Positions 35,701-44,588 of a stretch of DNA of 64,000 nucleotides are shown piece after piece (position 1 is the first letter of the stretch; each line of letters starts with the position of its first letter). The position numbers and the translations under genes are program-made. The notes below the pieces were generated by a model, which did no database searches, was not told where the DNA came from, and saw only the letters and a program-made list of their open reading frames with translations. This DNA is from JANXUC01 sp964619065 (lineage in GTDB: Bacteria; Acidobacteriota; Terriglobia; Terriglobales; Acidobacteriaceae): the NCBI GenBank assembly GCA_964619065.1, contig CAZUCC010000003.1, forward strand, positions 62,001 through 126,000, given 5' to 3'.

Positions 35701-36818
35701 TTCGCTTGTTCAGTCTTTCCATGGCCGACAGTCGCTTGGCCGGCCGCCTCCAACCAATGGTTAATGCGCATGTCGCCGGTAACGGTTCCGCCCATGGCCC
35801 GGGCCTGCATATCACGGAATTCGAGGCGGTCGCTGAGGGCAAACTGGGTTGAACCAGAGCCGACGTGTATCGCGCTGTGGTCCATCTTCCACAGGCCATC
35901 GCGCACACTCAGTTTTCCCGTAGCGGAATACCCGGTATCCGTCCACTTGCCCTCACCTTTGATGTCCGCCATCCCTCCAGCCAACTCCCTGACACGCGCG
36001 ACGGAACCGGCCTCACCCATATCCACTTGCGCCTCGTACTTGCCATTAATCTGGGGATGCACAAAGTCAAGAACCTCCCCGGCAAAGTGAAGGCGGGAAC
36101 GGCCCGAAGCGAGATTGAGAGTTTTGACGTCCAAGCGGTGGCGCGTGAGTCCAAACTCCAGATCGCCGCTCCAGCCAAATGGACGCCAGTCCACGAGTTT
36201 GGTGTCCGCCTTCCCAACGTGAATCTTTCCGTCATACCTGCGGCGCAATAGGGCATGGGCCATGCTTCCGGTGACGTCATCGGCGGAGAAATCCATGGGG
36301 ATGCGCTGATCGTTCCAGAGCAACTCCCCGTTATGCACCTCAAAGCGTTCAATGGAGAGGTCAAATAGTTGTTCGATTTCCGTGCGGTCATCAGCAGGAC
36401 CTGGAGAAACGGGAATGTTGGACGTTCCATCCGGCGCAAACTCGACATGCACCACGGGGCGCTCAACAACAAACTGATCCAGCCCTACGTGGCCTCCGAA
36501 TAGAGAAATAAATTTCAACTCTGCGACGAGCGCATCGGCGTGTGCGAGAGGAACCGAGCCGGGTTTTTCCGTGCCGTGGATGGTAAGGTCGCGGCCTTCG
36601 AGCCGCATACGGAACGGGATAACGTGAAAACCACCGAGTTCCACACGCCCTCCCGTGGCGCGTTGCAGTTCCGCCACAACGCGATCTCGAAGCCACGTGC
36701 GAAAGCTGGACGTCGTTGTGTACCAGGCACTCGCCAGAATGAGAACCAGGAACCCTCCCGTGACGATCAAGAAAAATCTTCTCCAGCGGCGGCGGATTTT
36801 CACAGGTGGCTGGCTCAT
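32727..36818 (-). CDS. tamB: TamB-like translocation and assembly module protein
   Basis: Encodes 1363 residues from the ATG at 36818, which overlaps the preceding stop as ATGA. One N-terminal transmembrane anchor (about 12-36, RRWRRFFLIVTGGFLVLILAS), then over 1000 residues of repeating beta-strands (AsmA-like repeats), and the C-terminal TamB (DUF490) domain with LALGRTQEESAQLG, GVSRIKIDP and QVSNKLTLIYVQPVSQ. TamB spans the periplasm, helps BamA-family proteins insert outer-membrane proteins and has been linked to phospholipid transport. It is coupled to a SurA-like chaperone and an Omp85 gene, which supports the assignment. Length is in the normal range (about 1250-1400). Confidence 0.94.
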   Translation of the reverse strand: MSQPPVKIRRRWRRFFLIVTGGFLVLILASAWYTTTSSFRTWLRDRVVAELQRATGGRVELGGFHVIPFRMRLEGRDLTIHGTEKPGSVPLAHADALVAELKFISLFGGHVGLDQFVVERPVVHVEFAPDGTSNIPVSPGPADDRTEIEQLFDLSIERFEVHNGELLWNDQRIPMDFSADDVTGSMAHALLRRRYDGKIHVGKADTKLVDWRPFGWSGDLEFGLTRHRLDVKTLNLASGRSRLHFAGEVLDFVHPQINGKYEAQVDMGEAGSVARVRELAGGMADIKGEGKWTDTGYSATGKLSVRDGLWKMDHSAIHVGSGSTQFALSDRLEFRDMQARAMGGTVTGDMRINHWLEAAGQATVGHGKTEQAKTGAGKTFIGKAVAGKKREDSTGEIHFKLRDLAVAELLPLLNSRDLQLDRLHAVGFASGTLESKWTKRIETADTEVDLKVTAPAQVAGGTLALAGSAHGTYHGASEQLDIAQLNVGTQGTRIEASGALGTGASNASSSSLRVVVTTTNLSEWGPLIGGFRGTAQVPLNVTGRGSFSGFLTGNVHAPAVTGKVELIDFKAIPRGVSNSALDHMRWDRLTADVQASPQIVVAHHGVLQHGGTQVNFEAEIGLERGAFTPNSLVSAKVSLEDASVEELQSMFGYSYPVSGRLSFTGEIGGNKSSPHGEGVLHLRNGSIYGQPLPLASAKVKWAAPELTFEEIDAEYASGHVRGAFTYNLDSGIFRSQLTGDGFELASLPKLHDSQIPVTGSLKFTATGSGTFAEPSIDATVDIEQLAVGEEEEGGFHIEARTHGTDMHFTAKSAFQNENLAIDGDVHLRGDWPVQATARFEHLDVDPLLQRYLRGRVTGHSAFSGSLTLRGPLHHPAELEAAGVLSELTTELQNIKIGNDGPIHFQVAHQTFLLDEARFVGDNTKLSASGTIQLSGRRELDFSASGQLNLGLLQTMYPDFLTTGSIDIQARATGTVSEPVLQGKVVVTNGGLAFTEQPASLGDINGTLIFTQDRLQIEQLTARSGGGLIRLGGYMQYGRYLEFNVTAQGEDVRLRYPPGMSSTANADLRLYGTSNGAVLSGELQVTRFSLSPGFDFGSYLASSRQSTVITSSDSLLNRIKFDLHIYTTPELRFSSSLARVSGEADLRLRGTMAKPVVLGRINIQEGEIFFNGAKYQLERGDILFTNPVKVDPVLDLAASIRVRDYDIEIGFHGTSEKLNVVYRSEPPLPQADIVALLALGRTQEESAQLGASQSAFTQEASNAILGQAINATVSNRVQKLFGVSRIKIDPQRPGTETSTDRGPQVTIEQQVSNKLTLIYVQPVSQATQQTIQGEYNVTRNVSIVAVRDQNGVFALDIRIRQRKK

Positions 36819-37492
36819 GGCGTTGGAACCGCCCCAGCAAGAGTTATGTTGAGCTGAATATTGGCTTGTGCACGTAACGTTTGCAGCCACGCTGTGGTCA
36901 AGTCCGTCAACTTTTCCTGCGTCAGAATTTCTCGAATTTGTGGCGTCACTTCCGCCAAGGGCGAGGGCTTCGTGCGCTTCTCGCGCATCGCCGGTTCGTA
37001 GACGGCACGGTAGTACCGGTCAATCTGCGCTGCCTCTGGCTGCGCGCTCGAACGCAGGCGAAAGTCGAGAAGGCGCAGGCCGTCGAGCTCGGCTGCAATG
37101 GCAGCTTCCAGTTCCTCCTGCGTCACACCGTACCGGTCCAGAATCGCATTCCACTGGGCATCACTGGAGGCTTCCGTATACTGCTGCCGAATTTCATGGA
37201 GTTTCGCGGCAACATCTTGCGGCGTGCAGTGAGCCACACTGGAGTTCTCCATCTCTCCGCGCAACAGTTCCTGGTCAATTATGCGTTCAAACGTGGCGCG
37301 ACGTTCGGTGTCGGTAATCGAGGCCAGGGATTTATGGTTGAGAAGCGCCTCGCGGCGGACCGCTGTGTCCCATTCACTGAGCAGAATCGTCCGGCCATTG
37401 ATGACAGCGACCACGCGGTCAATGGTTTCTGCCGCGCGAAGCAGCGGAACGGCCATGGTGACCAGCGCGATGGTAGTGACGAGGCGTCGCAT
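36815..37492 (-). CDS. SurA N-domain-like periplasmic chaperone, no PPIase domain
   Basis: Encodes 225 residues. Signal peptide about 1-20 (MRRLVTTIALVTMAVPLLRA), then the SurA-type opening ETIDRVVAVINGRTILLSEWDTAVRREALL and a helical bundle rich in charged residues. The parvulin-type PPIase domains of full SurA (about 430 residues) are missing; in SurA the N and C parts alone carry chaperone activity. Its ATG overlaps the bamA stop and its stop overlaps the tamB start, both as ATGA, so three envelope proteins are made in a fixed ratio. Role: delivering unfolded outer-membrane proteins (inferred). Confidence 0.85.
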   Translation of the reverse strand: MRRLVTTIALVTMAVPLLRAAETIDRVVAVINGRTILLSEWDTAVRREALLNHKSLASITDTERRATFERIIDQELLRGEMENSSVAHCTPQDVAAKLHEIRQQYTEASSDAQWNAILDRYGVTQEELEAAIAAELDGLRLLDFRLRSSAQPEAAQIDRYYRAVYEPAMREKRTKPSPLAEVTPQIREILTQEKLTDLTTAWLQTLRAQANIQLNITLAGAVPTP

Positions 37493-40400
37493 CAGAAGGT
37501 CTGTCCAATGCTAAAGAAGAAATTGAACCGGTGCAGCGTCTCAATGTGCGGCTGAATTGTTGGCGGCGTCCCCGGGCCCGTAAGGTTCCGCACGGGAAAC
37601 ACAGCGGGATTGAGGTTGTACCCAAGATCAAAGCGAACGGGGCCGATCGGCGTTTTGTAGTGGACGCCGGTCCCAACGGCGGCGACTAGGTAATTGAAGT
37701 CGCAGGGGCTCTTTGTGGGCGTGGCCGGGTTGGGAATCACTGTCGACCGGCAATCGTCCAGGCCGGTCTGGTGCAAGCGTCCCAACCCTTCCAGGAGATG
37801 GCGTGGGGTGTCGAACACGTTCCCAATATCGTTAAAAATCACAAAACTAAGATTCTCCTGTACATAGGGCCAATTCACAGGAGGCAGGCGCAGCTCCAGG
37901 CTGTTCAGGAACATTGCCGATCCTCCGGTGGGCTGACCCGACCCAAAATCGCGTGGACCCGCCTGGTTGATGGCGAAGCCTCGATGCGAGTTCCCTCCGC
38001 CGGCAAACAACCTTTCCGGAAGAGGGATGATTACCGCGTCGGCGGCGGGCGTGACGTTCGCCTTGGGCAGAACCGTTTGATGAAATGCCTCCTCGAAACC
38101 GAGCCGTGTCGAGCGGGCAAAGACCATCCCTTTCTTGCCGATTGCGTGATAGGTGGAGTTTTGGATGAGCAACCGCGCAAAATCCGCCTCCGAAGCGAAA
38201 TAACGAGATGCCCAGCTCAGGTCGACTGTTGTGTTGTTCCCTTTTCGGGTTTCGATGGGACTGTCCCGTTTGTCCCGAAGATAGATCAGTCCAGGTCCGC
38301 CCACGCGCGCCGACTTTGCCAAAAGTGGCACATTTGCTGGATCGAATCCTGGGACGATATCCGCTTTGACCTGACGATAACTAAAGCGATAGAGGTAGGT
38401 GTTTACGCGGTCGAGTTTGTGCTCTACCTGAGCCGCACCTTCCAGGCGACGTGACGTAAACGTGCTTACGCTCAACGTATTGTCGTAAAAGGTTGTGAAG
38501 GTGAGCCGTAATTTCTCATTGTCCAAAAAGCGTGGGGCCTCATAGCTCAGGAGCGCTCGCTGCTGCAGAGCGCCGAAATTCGATTTGAATGCGATGCTGT
38601 GATTCAATCCAAGAAAGTTTAAGCGAGTTACGTCAAACGACACTCGCGGGCTTACCCCGGTTTGGCCCTGGGCGCTGCTGTTGCCGGGTTGGCCAGTTTG
38701 CGCTTCAAATCCGAACCCATAGTTGAAGGCATAGCGTGGGGCCTCGCGCACATCCACCAGAACATTCTTATCGAGTTCGTGTCCTTCGGGGTCCTGCAAA
38801 GCCACATCCACCTGGCTGAAAATTCCCAGATCGTAGAGCCGTTGTTGAGTGGCAAACAGCTCGCGCTGACTCAACGGATCTCCGGGGTGAATCTTGATTT
38901 CACGCTCCACGACTTTGGGCCTGGTCGTTGCCAGGCCGGAAATCAGAACTTTACTGACAATGACTTTTTCGCCTTCGCGCACGTCGAAAACGACATCCAT
39001 GCGGTTCGGCTCAGGCGAGGGCTTGACGGAAATTTCAAGGCGCGCATCCGGATAACCGCGATTGAGGTACTCCGTCAGCACCTGGTCCCGGTCATTGGAG
39101 AGGTTGTATTCGGAATAGGGTTGGCCTTCAGTGCTGGTGATCTGGTTACGTAGCTCCTCTTCGGGAATGGAGCGGTTCCCCGCAAAATGCGAGGTTCCCA
39201 CCAGCGTTTGAGGCCCTTCTTCAACGTTGACGAAAACGGCAACCTGATCGTGCCCGCCGAGGTAATCGTCCTCAGCCTTGCCGGTGATGTTTACTTTCTG
39301 GAATCCGTTGGCGCGGTAGAGTTCCTGCAGGCCCTTGATATCGGAGTTGAGCAAAGACTGACTGAAGCGTCCGTGGGCGACAAGGTGTCCAGCCGCCTGT
39401 ACCTGCATGCGTGTGAGCAGGGTTTCGGTCAGGAAATACTGGTTGCCTTTGACTTCCAGCTTCACCAATTTGTGGCGCGCACCGGGCTCAATGTTGTAAA
39501 CGACGCGCAGCTTTTTCCCGTCTGGGTCAGGTTTCTTGGTGACTTGAATCCGCGCATCAAAATAGCCGCGGGTCTGCAAGTAGTCTGTGAGGTTGAGGCG
39601 GCCTTCGTTGAGCAGGTCATCTTCGACGGCGTTTTCCTCATAAACCGGAACGCGCTCTTTCATCACGCCACGGCTGATTTTTGCGCCTTTGACAGAAATC
39701 TCGACAACTGGCCCAGGCTCGATATGGAGGGTGTAATCCACGGCGTTGCTTTCCGGATGGTACACACGGTCCACCATGGAAACCTGAGCGGTGTACCGGC
39801 TTTGCTTCCGGTACTTATTGCGAAGACGGTCAACGGCACTGCGAATACGGTCGGCAGTCACGCGGTCGCCGGGATGAATGTGCGCGTCTTCCAGCACTTC
39901 CGATAAAGAAAGCTTCGAGTTGCCGGTCAGCTTAATTTGTCCGACGTGCGCGGAGGGGCCAGGGGTCACTTGCAGGTGAATGTTGACTTGCTGGGTCTCG
40001 ACCTGTGTCTCTTCCTGGTAAGAGGTGGTGGAATGGTAGAAACCGTTATCCTCCATCAACACGCGAATGCGGTCGAGGGCGCGTGTGATTTTGTCGAGCG
40101 TGAGTTGCTCTCCAAGCTGAAACTTGGTGACATTGGCGATCTGACCGGCAGTCGGTCGATCTGGCGCGCCCTCCACTTCGAGCGAACCAATGAAGTAGTT
40201 CAATTGAAAAACGAAGTTGAGCGCCACACCGCCATCCGGCGTGCGTTCGGCCTCGACAGCAACGTCTGTGTAGCGCCCAGTACTGTAGAGGTTTTTAATC
40301 GTCTGGCGAATCTTGGCGCGATCAAATGGCTCGTCCTTGGACTGGGCAATCAGGGACAATATTTTGCTGTCCTGGCCGGCAAGGGCTCCAGAAATACGGA

Positions 40401-40599
40401 TATCGCGTACGGGCAGCCCCTGGTAGCTCAACATGTTGGTGGAGGTCTGTACGCTGGCGGCGGGCATCAAGGGCGCTGAGGCGGTTGAAACCGGCGATTG
40501 GGTAGCTGCACTCGGCTGCGTCTGGGCCATGGGACTAATCCCGGTTATGGCCAGGATCAGCAGCCAGTGTGTCACGCTCCAAGATAGCCTCGCTTGCAA
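37492..40599 (-). CDS. bamA: BamA/Omp85-family outer-membrane protein with about seven POTRA domains
   Basis: Encodes about 1035 residues. I place the start at TTG 40599 because AAGGGG lies 5 bases before it; TTG 40617 is the longest option. A signal peptide (WLLILAITGISPMAQ) precedes seven POTRA-like repeats spread over residues about 60-635 (openings such as VRDIRISGAL, GSLEVEGAP, GQIKLTGNS, KLVKLEVKGN, GTSHFAGN, SKVLISGLA). The C-terminal barrel carries the Omp85 loop motif in FAGGGNSHRGF and VGTGVHYKTPIGPVRFDLGY, and ends in Phe as outer-membrane barrels do. BamA inserts beta-barrels into the outer membrane. Seven POTRAs exceeds the usual five. First gene of the coupled operon with the SurA-like and tamB genes. 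Confidence 0.9.
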   Translation of the reverse strand: MQARLSWSVTHWLLILAITGISPMAQTQPSAATQSPVSTASAPLMPAASVQTSTNMLSYQGLPVRDIRISGALAGQDSKILSLIAQSKDEPFDRAKIRQTIKNLYSTGRYTDVAVEAERTPDGGVALNFVFQLNYFIGSLEVEGAPDRPTAGQIANVTKFQLGEQLTLDKITRALDRIRVLMEDNGFYHSTTSYQEETQVETQQVNIHLQVTPGPSAHVGQIKLTGNSKLSLSEVLEDAHIHPGDRVTADRIRSAVDRLRNKYRKQSRYTAQVSMVDRVYHPESNAVDYTLHIEPGPVVEISVKGAKISRGVMKERVPVYEENAVEDDLLNEGRLNLTDYLQTRGYFDARIQVTKKPDPDGKKLRVVYNIEPGARHKLVKLEVKGNQYFLTETLLTRMQVQAAGHLVAHGRFSQSLLNSDIKGLQELYRANGFQKVNITGKAEDDYLGGHDQVAVFVNVEEGPQTLVGTSHFAGNRSIPEEELRNQITSTEGQPYSEYNLSNDRDQVLTEYLNRGYPDARLEISVKPSPEPNRMDVVFDVREGEKVIVSKVLISGLATTRPKVVEREIKIHPGDPLSQRELFATQQRLYDLGIFSQVDVALQDPEGHELDKNVLVDVREAPRYAFNYGFGFEAQTGQPGNSSAQGQTGVSPRVSFDVTRLNFLGLNHSIAFKSNFGALQQRALLSYEAPRFLDNEKLRLTFTTFYDNTLSVSTFTSRRLEGAAQVEHKLDRVNTYLYRFSYRQVKADIVPGFDPANVPLLAKSARVGGPGLIYLRDKRDSPIETRKGNNTTVDLSWASRYFASEADFARLLIQNSTYHAIGKKGMVFARSTRLGFEEAFHQTVLPKANVTPAADAVIIPLPERLFAGGGNSHRGFAINQAGPRDFGSGQPTGGSAMFLNSLELRLPPVNWPYVQENLSFVIFNDIGNVFDTPRHLLEGLGRLHQTGLDDCRSTVIPNPATPTKSPCDFNYLVAAVGTGVHYKTPIGPVRFDLGYNLNPAVFPVRNLTGPGTPPTIQPHIETLHRFNFFFSIGQTF

Positions 40600-40756
40600 A
40601 TAGACCCCTTGAGTCAAATCATTCTGCGTCAGATTGTTTCGATGATCCCGGCGAACCGTGGCGTTGTACTCGCGATTCTGCCCTCGAATCGTAATGGAAA
40701 GCAGCGACTCCTATAATAAGGGGTATTGCGTACTCAACCTATGTTTATCGATTTCC

Positions 40757-41797
40757 ATGCTTAACGACCCCACGAAGTTGGACGACCACAAAGAGCGTTA
40801 CTCGCGGCAGGTGCTCTTTCGCGGAATCGGTGCGGAAGGACAGAAAAAGCTGGCGGAAGCGCGGGTGGTCGTGGTGGGTTGCGGAGCAACCGGGTCGGCG
40901 GTGGCGATGCTGCTGGCGCGATCCGGAGTCGGCACCCTGCGAATTATCGACCGCGATTATGTGGAAACCAGCAACCTGCAGCGGCAAACGCTCTTCGACG
41001 AATCCGATGCTGCGGAGTCTCTCCCGAAGGCCGTGGCAGCAGCGCGGAGAATTGCGGCGTTCAATTCGCAGATTGTGGTCGAGCCCCAGGTAGCCGATCT
41101 GGTCCCTGGAAACGTGGACGAACTTCTTCGCGAAACCGACCTCATCTTGGACGGCACGGACAATTTCGAGACTCGGTATCTGGTCAACGACTACGCGGTG
41201 AAGCATTCGCGGCCGTGGATTTACGCGGCTGCGGTGGGCAGTTACGGTGTGACGTTGAATGTAGTTCCCGGCCAGACGGCCTGTCTGGCGTGCATTTTTC
41301 CCGACTCACCGACCGGCGCGGTGGAAACCTGCGAAACCTCGGGAATTCTCAATTCCGCGGTGAATCTGATCGCTTCGATTGAGGCCACAGAGGCAATGAA
41401 ATTTCTGGTCGTAACGCCCGAACGGATAAGAAAAACCCTGCTGTCGTTGGATGTGTGGCGCAACGACCGCGCCGAGATCGCCGCCGATCATCCACGGGAA
41501 GGCTGCCGAGCCTGCGGCAAGAAAGACTTCGTTCACCTGGCGGGCGAAGGACGTCCGCACATTACTCTCTGCGGGAGAAACTCCGTCCAGATTCACGAGC
41601 GGCATCGTCCCATTGAGTTCGCCGAAATGAGCGAACGCCTGCAAGCACACGGCCCGGTGCGGCACAACGATTTCGTCCTGAAGTTCTGGCACGAGCCCTA
41701 TGAGATGACGCTATTTCCCGACGGACGCGCCATCATCAAGGGAACGACGGATCCCGCGGTAGCACGGAGTCTGTACGCGCGGTTCGTGGGCAGCTAG
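40757..41797 (+). CDS. ThiF/MoeB-family adenylyltransferase
   Basis: Encodes 346 residues from the ATG at 40757 (MLNDPTKLDDHKERYSRQVL). It has the E1-like fold: RYSRQVLFRGIGAEGQKKL, nucleotide loop VVVGCGATGSAVA, DRDYVETSNLQRQ, and the second-half Asp in DLILDGTDNFETRYLVND. Zn cysteines appear as CLAC and CRAC, and the catalytic cysteine as ETCETSG. The enzyme adenylates the C terminus of a ubiquitin-like sulfur carrier (ThiS or MoaD), for thiamine or molybdopterin synthesis. There is no rhodanese domain, so sulfur transfer needs a partner. TATAAT at 40712-40717 is a likely -10 box in the gap to the divergent bamA. mobA and modA elsewhere make a MoeB role possible. Confidence 0.88.
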   Translation: MLNDPTKLDDHKERYSRQVLFRGIGAEGQKKLAEARVVVVGCGATGSAVAMLLARSGVGTLRIIDRDYVETSNLQRQTLFDESDAAESLPKAVAAARRIAAFNSQIVVEPQVADLVPGNVDELLRETDLILDGTDNFETRYLVNDYAVKHSRPWIYAAAVGSYGVTLNVVPGQTACLACIFPDSPTGAVETCETSGILNSAVNLIASIEATEAMKFLVVTPERIRKTLLSLDVWRNDRAEIAADHPREGCRACGKKDFVHLAGEGRPHITLCGRNSVQIHERHRPIEFAEMSERLQAHGPVRHNDFVLKFWHEPYEMTLFPDGRAIIKGTTDPAVARSLYARFVGS

Positions 41798-42364
41798 TCG
41801 ACATCGCCTTTTCGCTTTTACGGTGCAGAATCGGCTGCAGGACAAAAAATTATCTTTTTGCCGGATTCGGGCTCGTGCAGGGCGGGCATTCCTGCGCCGC
41901 TCTTGCTGCATCGGAGGACAGGGATCACACGACAACTGCTCGCACCGCGTGAAAGAGCCGGCCTTCAGGCCGGCGTTAGAAGACGCATCGGATGGGCCTT
42001 CCGGCCCAGGTGGCTGACTCCCAAGCACTCGCCGCTTGCTCCACACTTCCGTATGTGGAAACAAAACTGCGAATGTCCGGGCCTTCGGGCAGTTTGCGTG
42101 AGCGCGTCACCAGACAAGTGCAAATCCACAGGGCCTGAAGGCCCCAACTTTCTTTGGAATACTAACGCCGACCTAGAAGGCCTGCTCTTTCACGTAAGTG
42201 CGAGTGGTGCCTAGAATCCTGCAAGAGCGTCGGGCATTCCTGCCCGCCCGGCGCGACCCTGATCAGGCAACAACAGCGTTCCTTGCCAGCCCCCCTTGCA
42301 ACTCCCGCTACCGCCTTGTGTTATCTTCTGGTGCTTCGATTTTCCGTGACAGAAAGGCTGCGCC
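41798..42364. repeat. 567-base gene-free block of short palindromes with a 32/33-base inverted repeat
   Basis: No plausible gene. CGTGAAAGAGC followed by a GGCCTTC palindrome and CGGCGTTAG at 41948-41979 recurs inverted at 42162-42194, with three substitutions and one indel. Between the copies lie GGCCTTCCGGCC (about 41996), GGGCCTTCGGGC (about 42079) and GGGCCTGAAGGCCC (42131-42143). GGGCATTCCTGCCCGC-type units stand outside at about 41882-41897 and 42229-42246. The terminal inverted repeats resemble a small non-autonomous element or a REP/BIME cluster. Confidence 0.6.
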
Positions 42365-43693
42365 ATGACGGAAGCCCCTCGCCCCCGACCCTCCGCCGCC
42401 TACCGCTGGATGGTCCTGATATTCATCAGTGTCGCCCAAGGCGGAAACTACTACATCTACGACAGCATCAATCCGCTCGAGGATATCTTCAAACAGCAGC
42501 TGGGCTTCACCAGCACCATGTTCGGCTGGCTGAACTCGAGCTATAGCGTGGCAGCGGTGGCCACTCTGTTGATAGGCGGCATCGTCATCGACCGCATCGG
42601 CACCAAGAAGGCGCTCGCGTTCTTCGGAGGGTTGTGTCTCCTCGGCGCGGCGTTAACAGCTTGGCGCGGGAATTTTACGACCATGGTTGTGGGACGCACT
42701 GTGCTCGGGCTTGGCGCGGAGTCCATGATCGTGACCGTCACTGTTGCCTTGGCCAAATGGTTCAAAGGAAAAGAGTTAAGCTTTGCTTTCGGAATCAACT
42801 TGACAATCGCACGTCTTGCATCAGTGGCGGCGGACAATTCTCCGACATGGGCGCACACTGCCTTTTATCCCAATGGCGATGCCTCTCCCGCGAGTTGGCA
42901 GCGTCCCCTGTTCGTGGCTGTAGGAGCTGGCCTGCTCTGTATGATATCGGCACTCATCTACTGGGCATTGGAGAGCCAGGCGGAAGGCAGGTACGAACTC
43001 GGACAGGCCGGCGGGGTCGACAAGTTGGAGTTCAGCCAGATTTTCCGATTCGACGCTTCCTACTGGTACGTGGTCATTCTCTGCTTCACATTCTATTCGG
43101 GCATCTTTCCTTTCCGCACCTTTGCCATCGACCTTTTTACCAATAAACTGATGGCAGGGGGCGGGCTGACAGCGGCCGCCGCGCTAAAGCAGGCGGGCTC
43201 CCTGAACAGTCTGCTGCCCTTTTCCGCGATGATCGCGACCCCTCTTTTTGGGCTGCTAGTGGACCGCGTGGGTAAGCGAGCGCTGTTCATGATGTTCGGT
43301 TCCGTCTTACTCATGCCCGTCTACCTGCTCATGGCCTATAGCCATATTTCGCTGTATGTGCCGGTGGCGATGCTGGGAATCGCGTTTTCTCTCATCCCCG
43401 CGATTATGTGGACCTCGGTCGCCTATCTCGTGGAGCAATCGAGACTGGGGACGGCTTTTGCGCTGATGACTCTAATCCAGCAGATTGGGTTTTTTTCGTT
43501 CAATTGGGCCATCGGCAAGGCCAATGACTACACCGGGGCGGGTCTGAGCAATCCAGGCGGCTACTCGCTGGGAATGTGGATATTTTCGGTGTTGGGCTTC
43601 GTAGGGCTGCTTTTCTCGATCTTGCTTCGGCTCCGCGAAACCGGACCGAAGGGACATGGCTTGGAGACCATCACGGCGGCTTCTTCGGACTAG
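42365..43693 (+). CDS. Major facilitator superfamily transporter
   Basis: Encodes 442 residues with about 12 hydrophobic helices. MFS motif A is in GGIVIDRIGTKKALAFFG and repeats in the second half (LLVDRVGKRALFMMFG); motif C-like GRTVLGLGAES is present. AGAAAGG sits 7 bases before the ATG. The long loop between the halves (ESQAEGRYELGQAGGVDKLEFSQIF) divides two six-helix bundles. The sequence recalls MFS carriers of the MFSD1/anion-porter kind, but the substrate cannot be read from it. It stands alone after the repeat block. Inner membrane. Confidence 0.88.
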   Translation: MTEAPRPRPSAAYRWMVLIFISVAQGGNYYIYDSINPLEDIFKQQLGFTSTMFGWLNSSYSVAAVATLLIGGIVIDRIGTKKALAFFGGLCLLGAALTAWRGNFTTMVVGRTVLGLGAESMIVTVTVALAKWFKGKELSFAFGINLTIARLASVAADNSPTWAHTAFYPNGDASPASWQRPLFVAVGAGLLCMISALIYWALESQAEGRYELGQAGGVDKLEFSQIFRFDASYWYVVILCFTFYSGIFPFRTFAIDLFTNKLMAGGGLTAAAALKQAGSLNSLLPFSAMIATPLFGLLVDRVGKRALFMMFGSVLLMPVYLLMAYSHISLYVPVAMLGIAFSLIPAIMWTSVAYLVEQSRLGTAFALMTLIQQIGFFSFNWAIGKANDYTGAGLSNPGGYSLGMWIFSVLGFVGLLFSILLRLRETGPKGHGLETITAASSD

Positions 43694-43922
43694 GGTCGCT
43701 GGGTTGACGGGCTGACCGTAGTTCTTTACCCTGCCCTATGGGCTAAAACCGGGATGGGCAAGAGCTTAGCCGGGCTGGGATGGGGCTTTTCCAGGCCGGA
43801 CCTCTGACCCGGCAACACGGGATAGCAAAAAAAGTTGCTTCGTACCATCGGTAACTTGCAACACATACAACGAAAAGATACTTAGGTTGCATCTACTTAA
43901 ATGCAGCCTAACCAAGGGCGCA

Positions 43923-44531
43923 TTGACCGACGCACCACAAAAACAGAGCGGCGGGATGTCCGAGGCTGAGGCGATTGAGCGAGCCCAAAAGGGCGACGCC
44001 GAGGCGTTTGAGGCTCTTTACAGTCTGCACAAACGGCGGGTCTACTCGCTGTGTTTGCGGATGACCGGGAATCCGACCGATGCCGAGGATTTGGCTCAGG
44101 AAGCTTTCCTGCAGTTATTCCGCAAGATTGCAACCTTCCGCGGAGAGTCGGCATTTTCGACTTGGTTGCACCGCATGACAGTCAACGTTGTGTTGATGCA
44201 ACTTCGGAAAAAAAGTCTTCCGGTTGTTTCGTTGGAGGAAACAACGGATGGAGAGGAAGACTCTCCCAAGCGCGACGTTGGAGCTGAAGACTTGCGGCTT
44301 TCGGGCGCCATTGACCGGGTCGAGTTGAATCGCGCGGTGGAGAATCTGCCACCGGGATATCGTTCGGTGTTTGTGCTCCATGATGTCGAGGGCTTTGAGC
44401 ACAATGAGATTGCGAACATGGTCGGATGCTCCATCGGAAACAGCAAGTCGCAGTTGCACAAGGCGAGAATGAAGCTTCGGGACCTCCTCAAACAGCAAAG
44501 AGCCGGAAAGGCCGAAAAGAGAAATGCGTAA
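43923..44531 (+). CDS. RpoE-like ECF sigma factor
   Basis: Encodes 202 residues from a TTG at 43923 with AAGG 6 bases before it; the 12 extra residues of the longer frame look unrelated. Region 2 is clear (AFEALYSLHKRRVYSLCLRMTGNPTDAEDLAQEAFLQLFRKIATF, STWLHRMTVNVVLMQLRKK), as is region 4 (LPPGYRSVFVLHDVEGFEHNEIANMVGCSIGNSKSQLHKARMKL). It is followed by a zinc-finger anti-sigma gene and a secreted DUF4097-like protein in one operon, so a membrane-stress circuit is likely. A possible promoter (TTGCAA at 43856-43861, TACTTA at 43879-43884) lies 40 bases upstream; weak. Confidence 0.93.
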   Translation: MTDAPQKQSGGMSEAEAIERAQKGDAEAFEALYSLHKRRVYSLCLRMTGNPTDAEDLAQEAFLQLFRKIATFRGESAFSTWLHRMTVNVVLMQLRKKSLPVVSLEETTDGEEDSPKRDVGAEDLRLSGAIDRVELNRAVENLPPGYRSVFVLHDVEGFEHNEIANMVGCSIGNSKSQLHKARMKLRDLLKQQRAGKAEKRNA

Positions 44532-44588
44532 GGGGCGATCGGGCAGCGGACAAAAGACGCGAGCAATAGAAATGCCGGGGTGGACGTT

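Noticed and set aside
34980..35852. 290-codon plus-strand ORF in tamB
   Set aside because: Antisense shadow within a well-supported TamB gene; several similar shadows lie in the same gene and in bamA.
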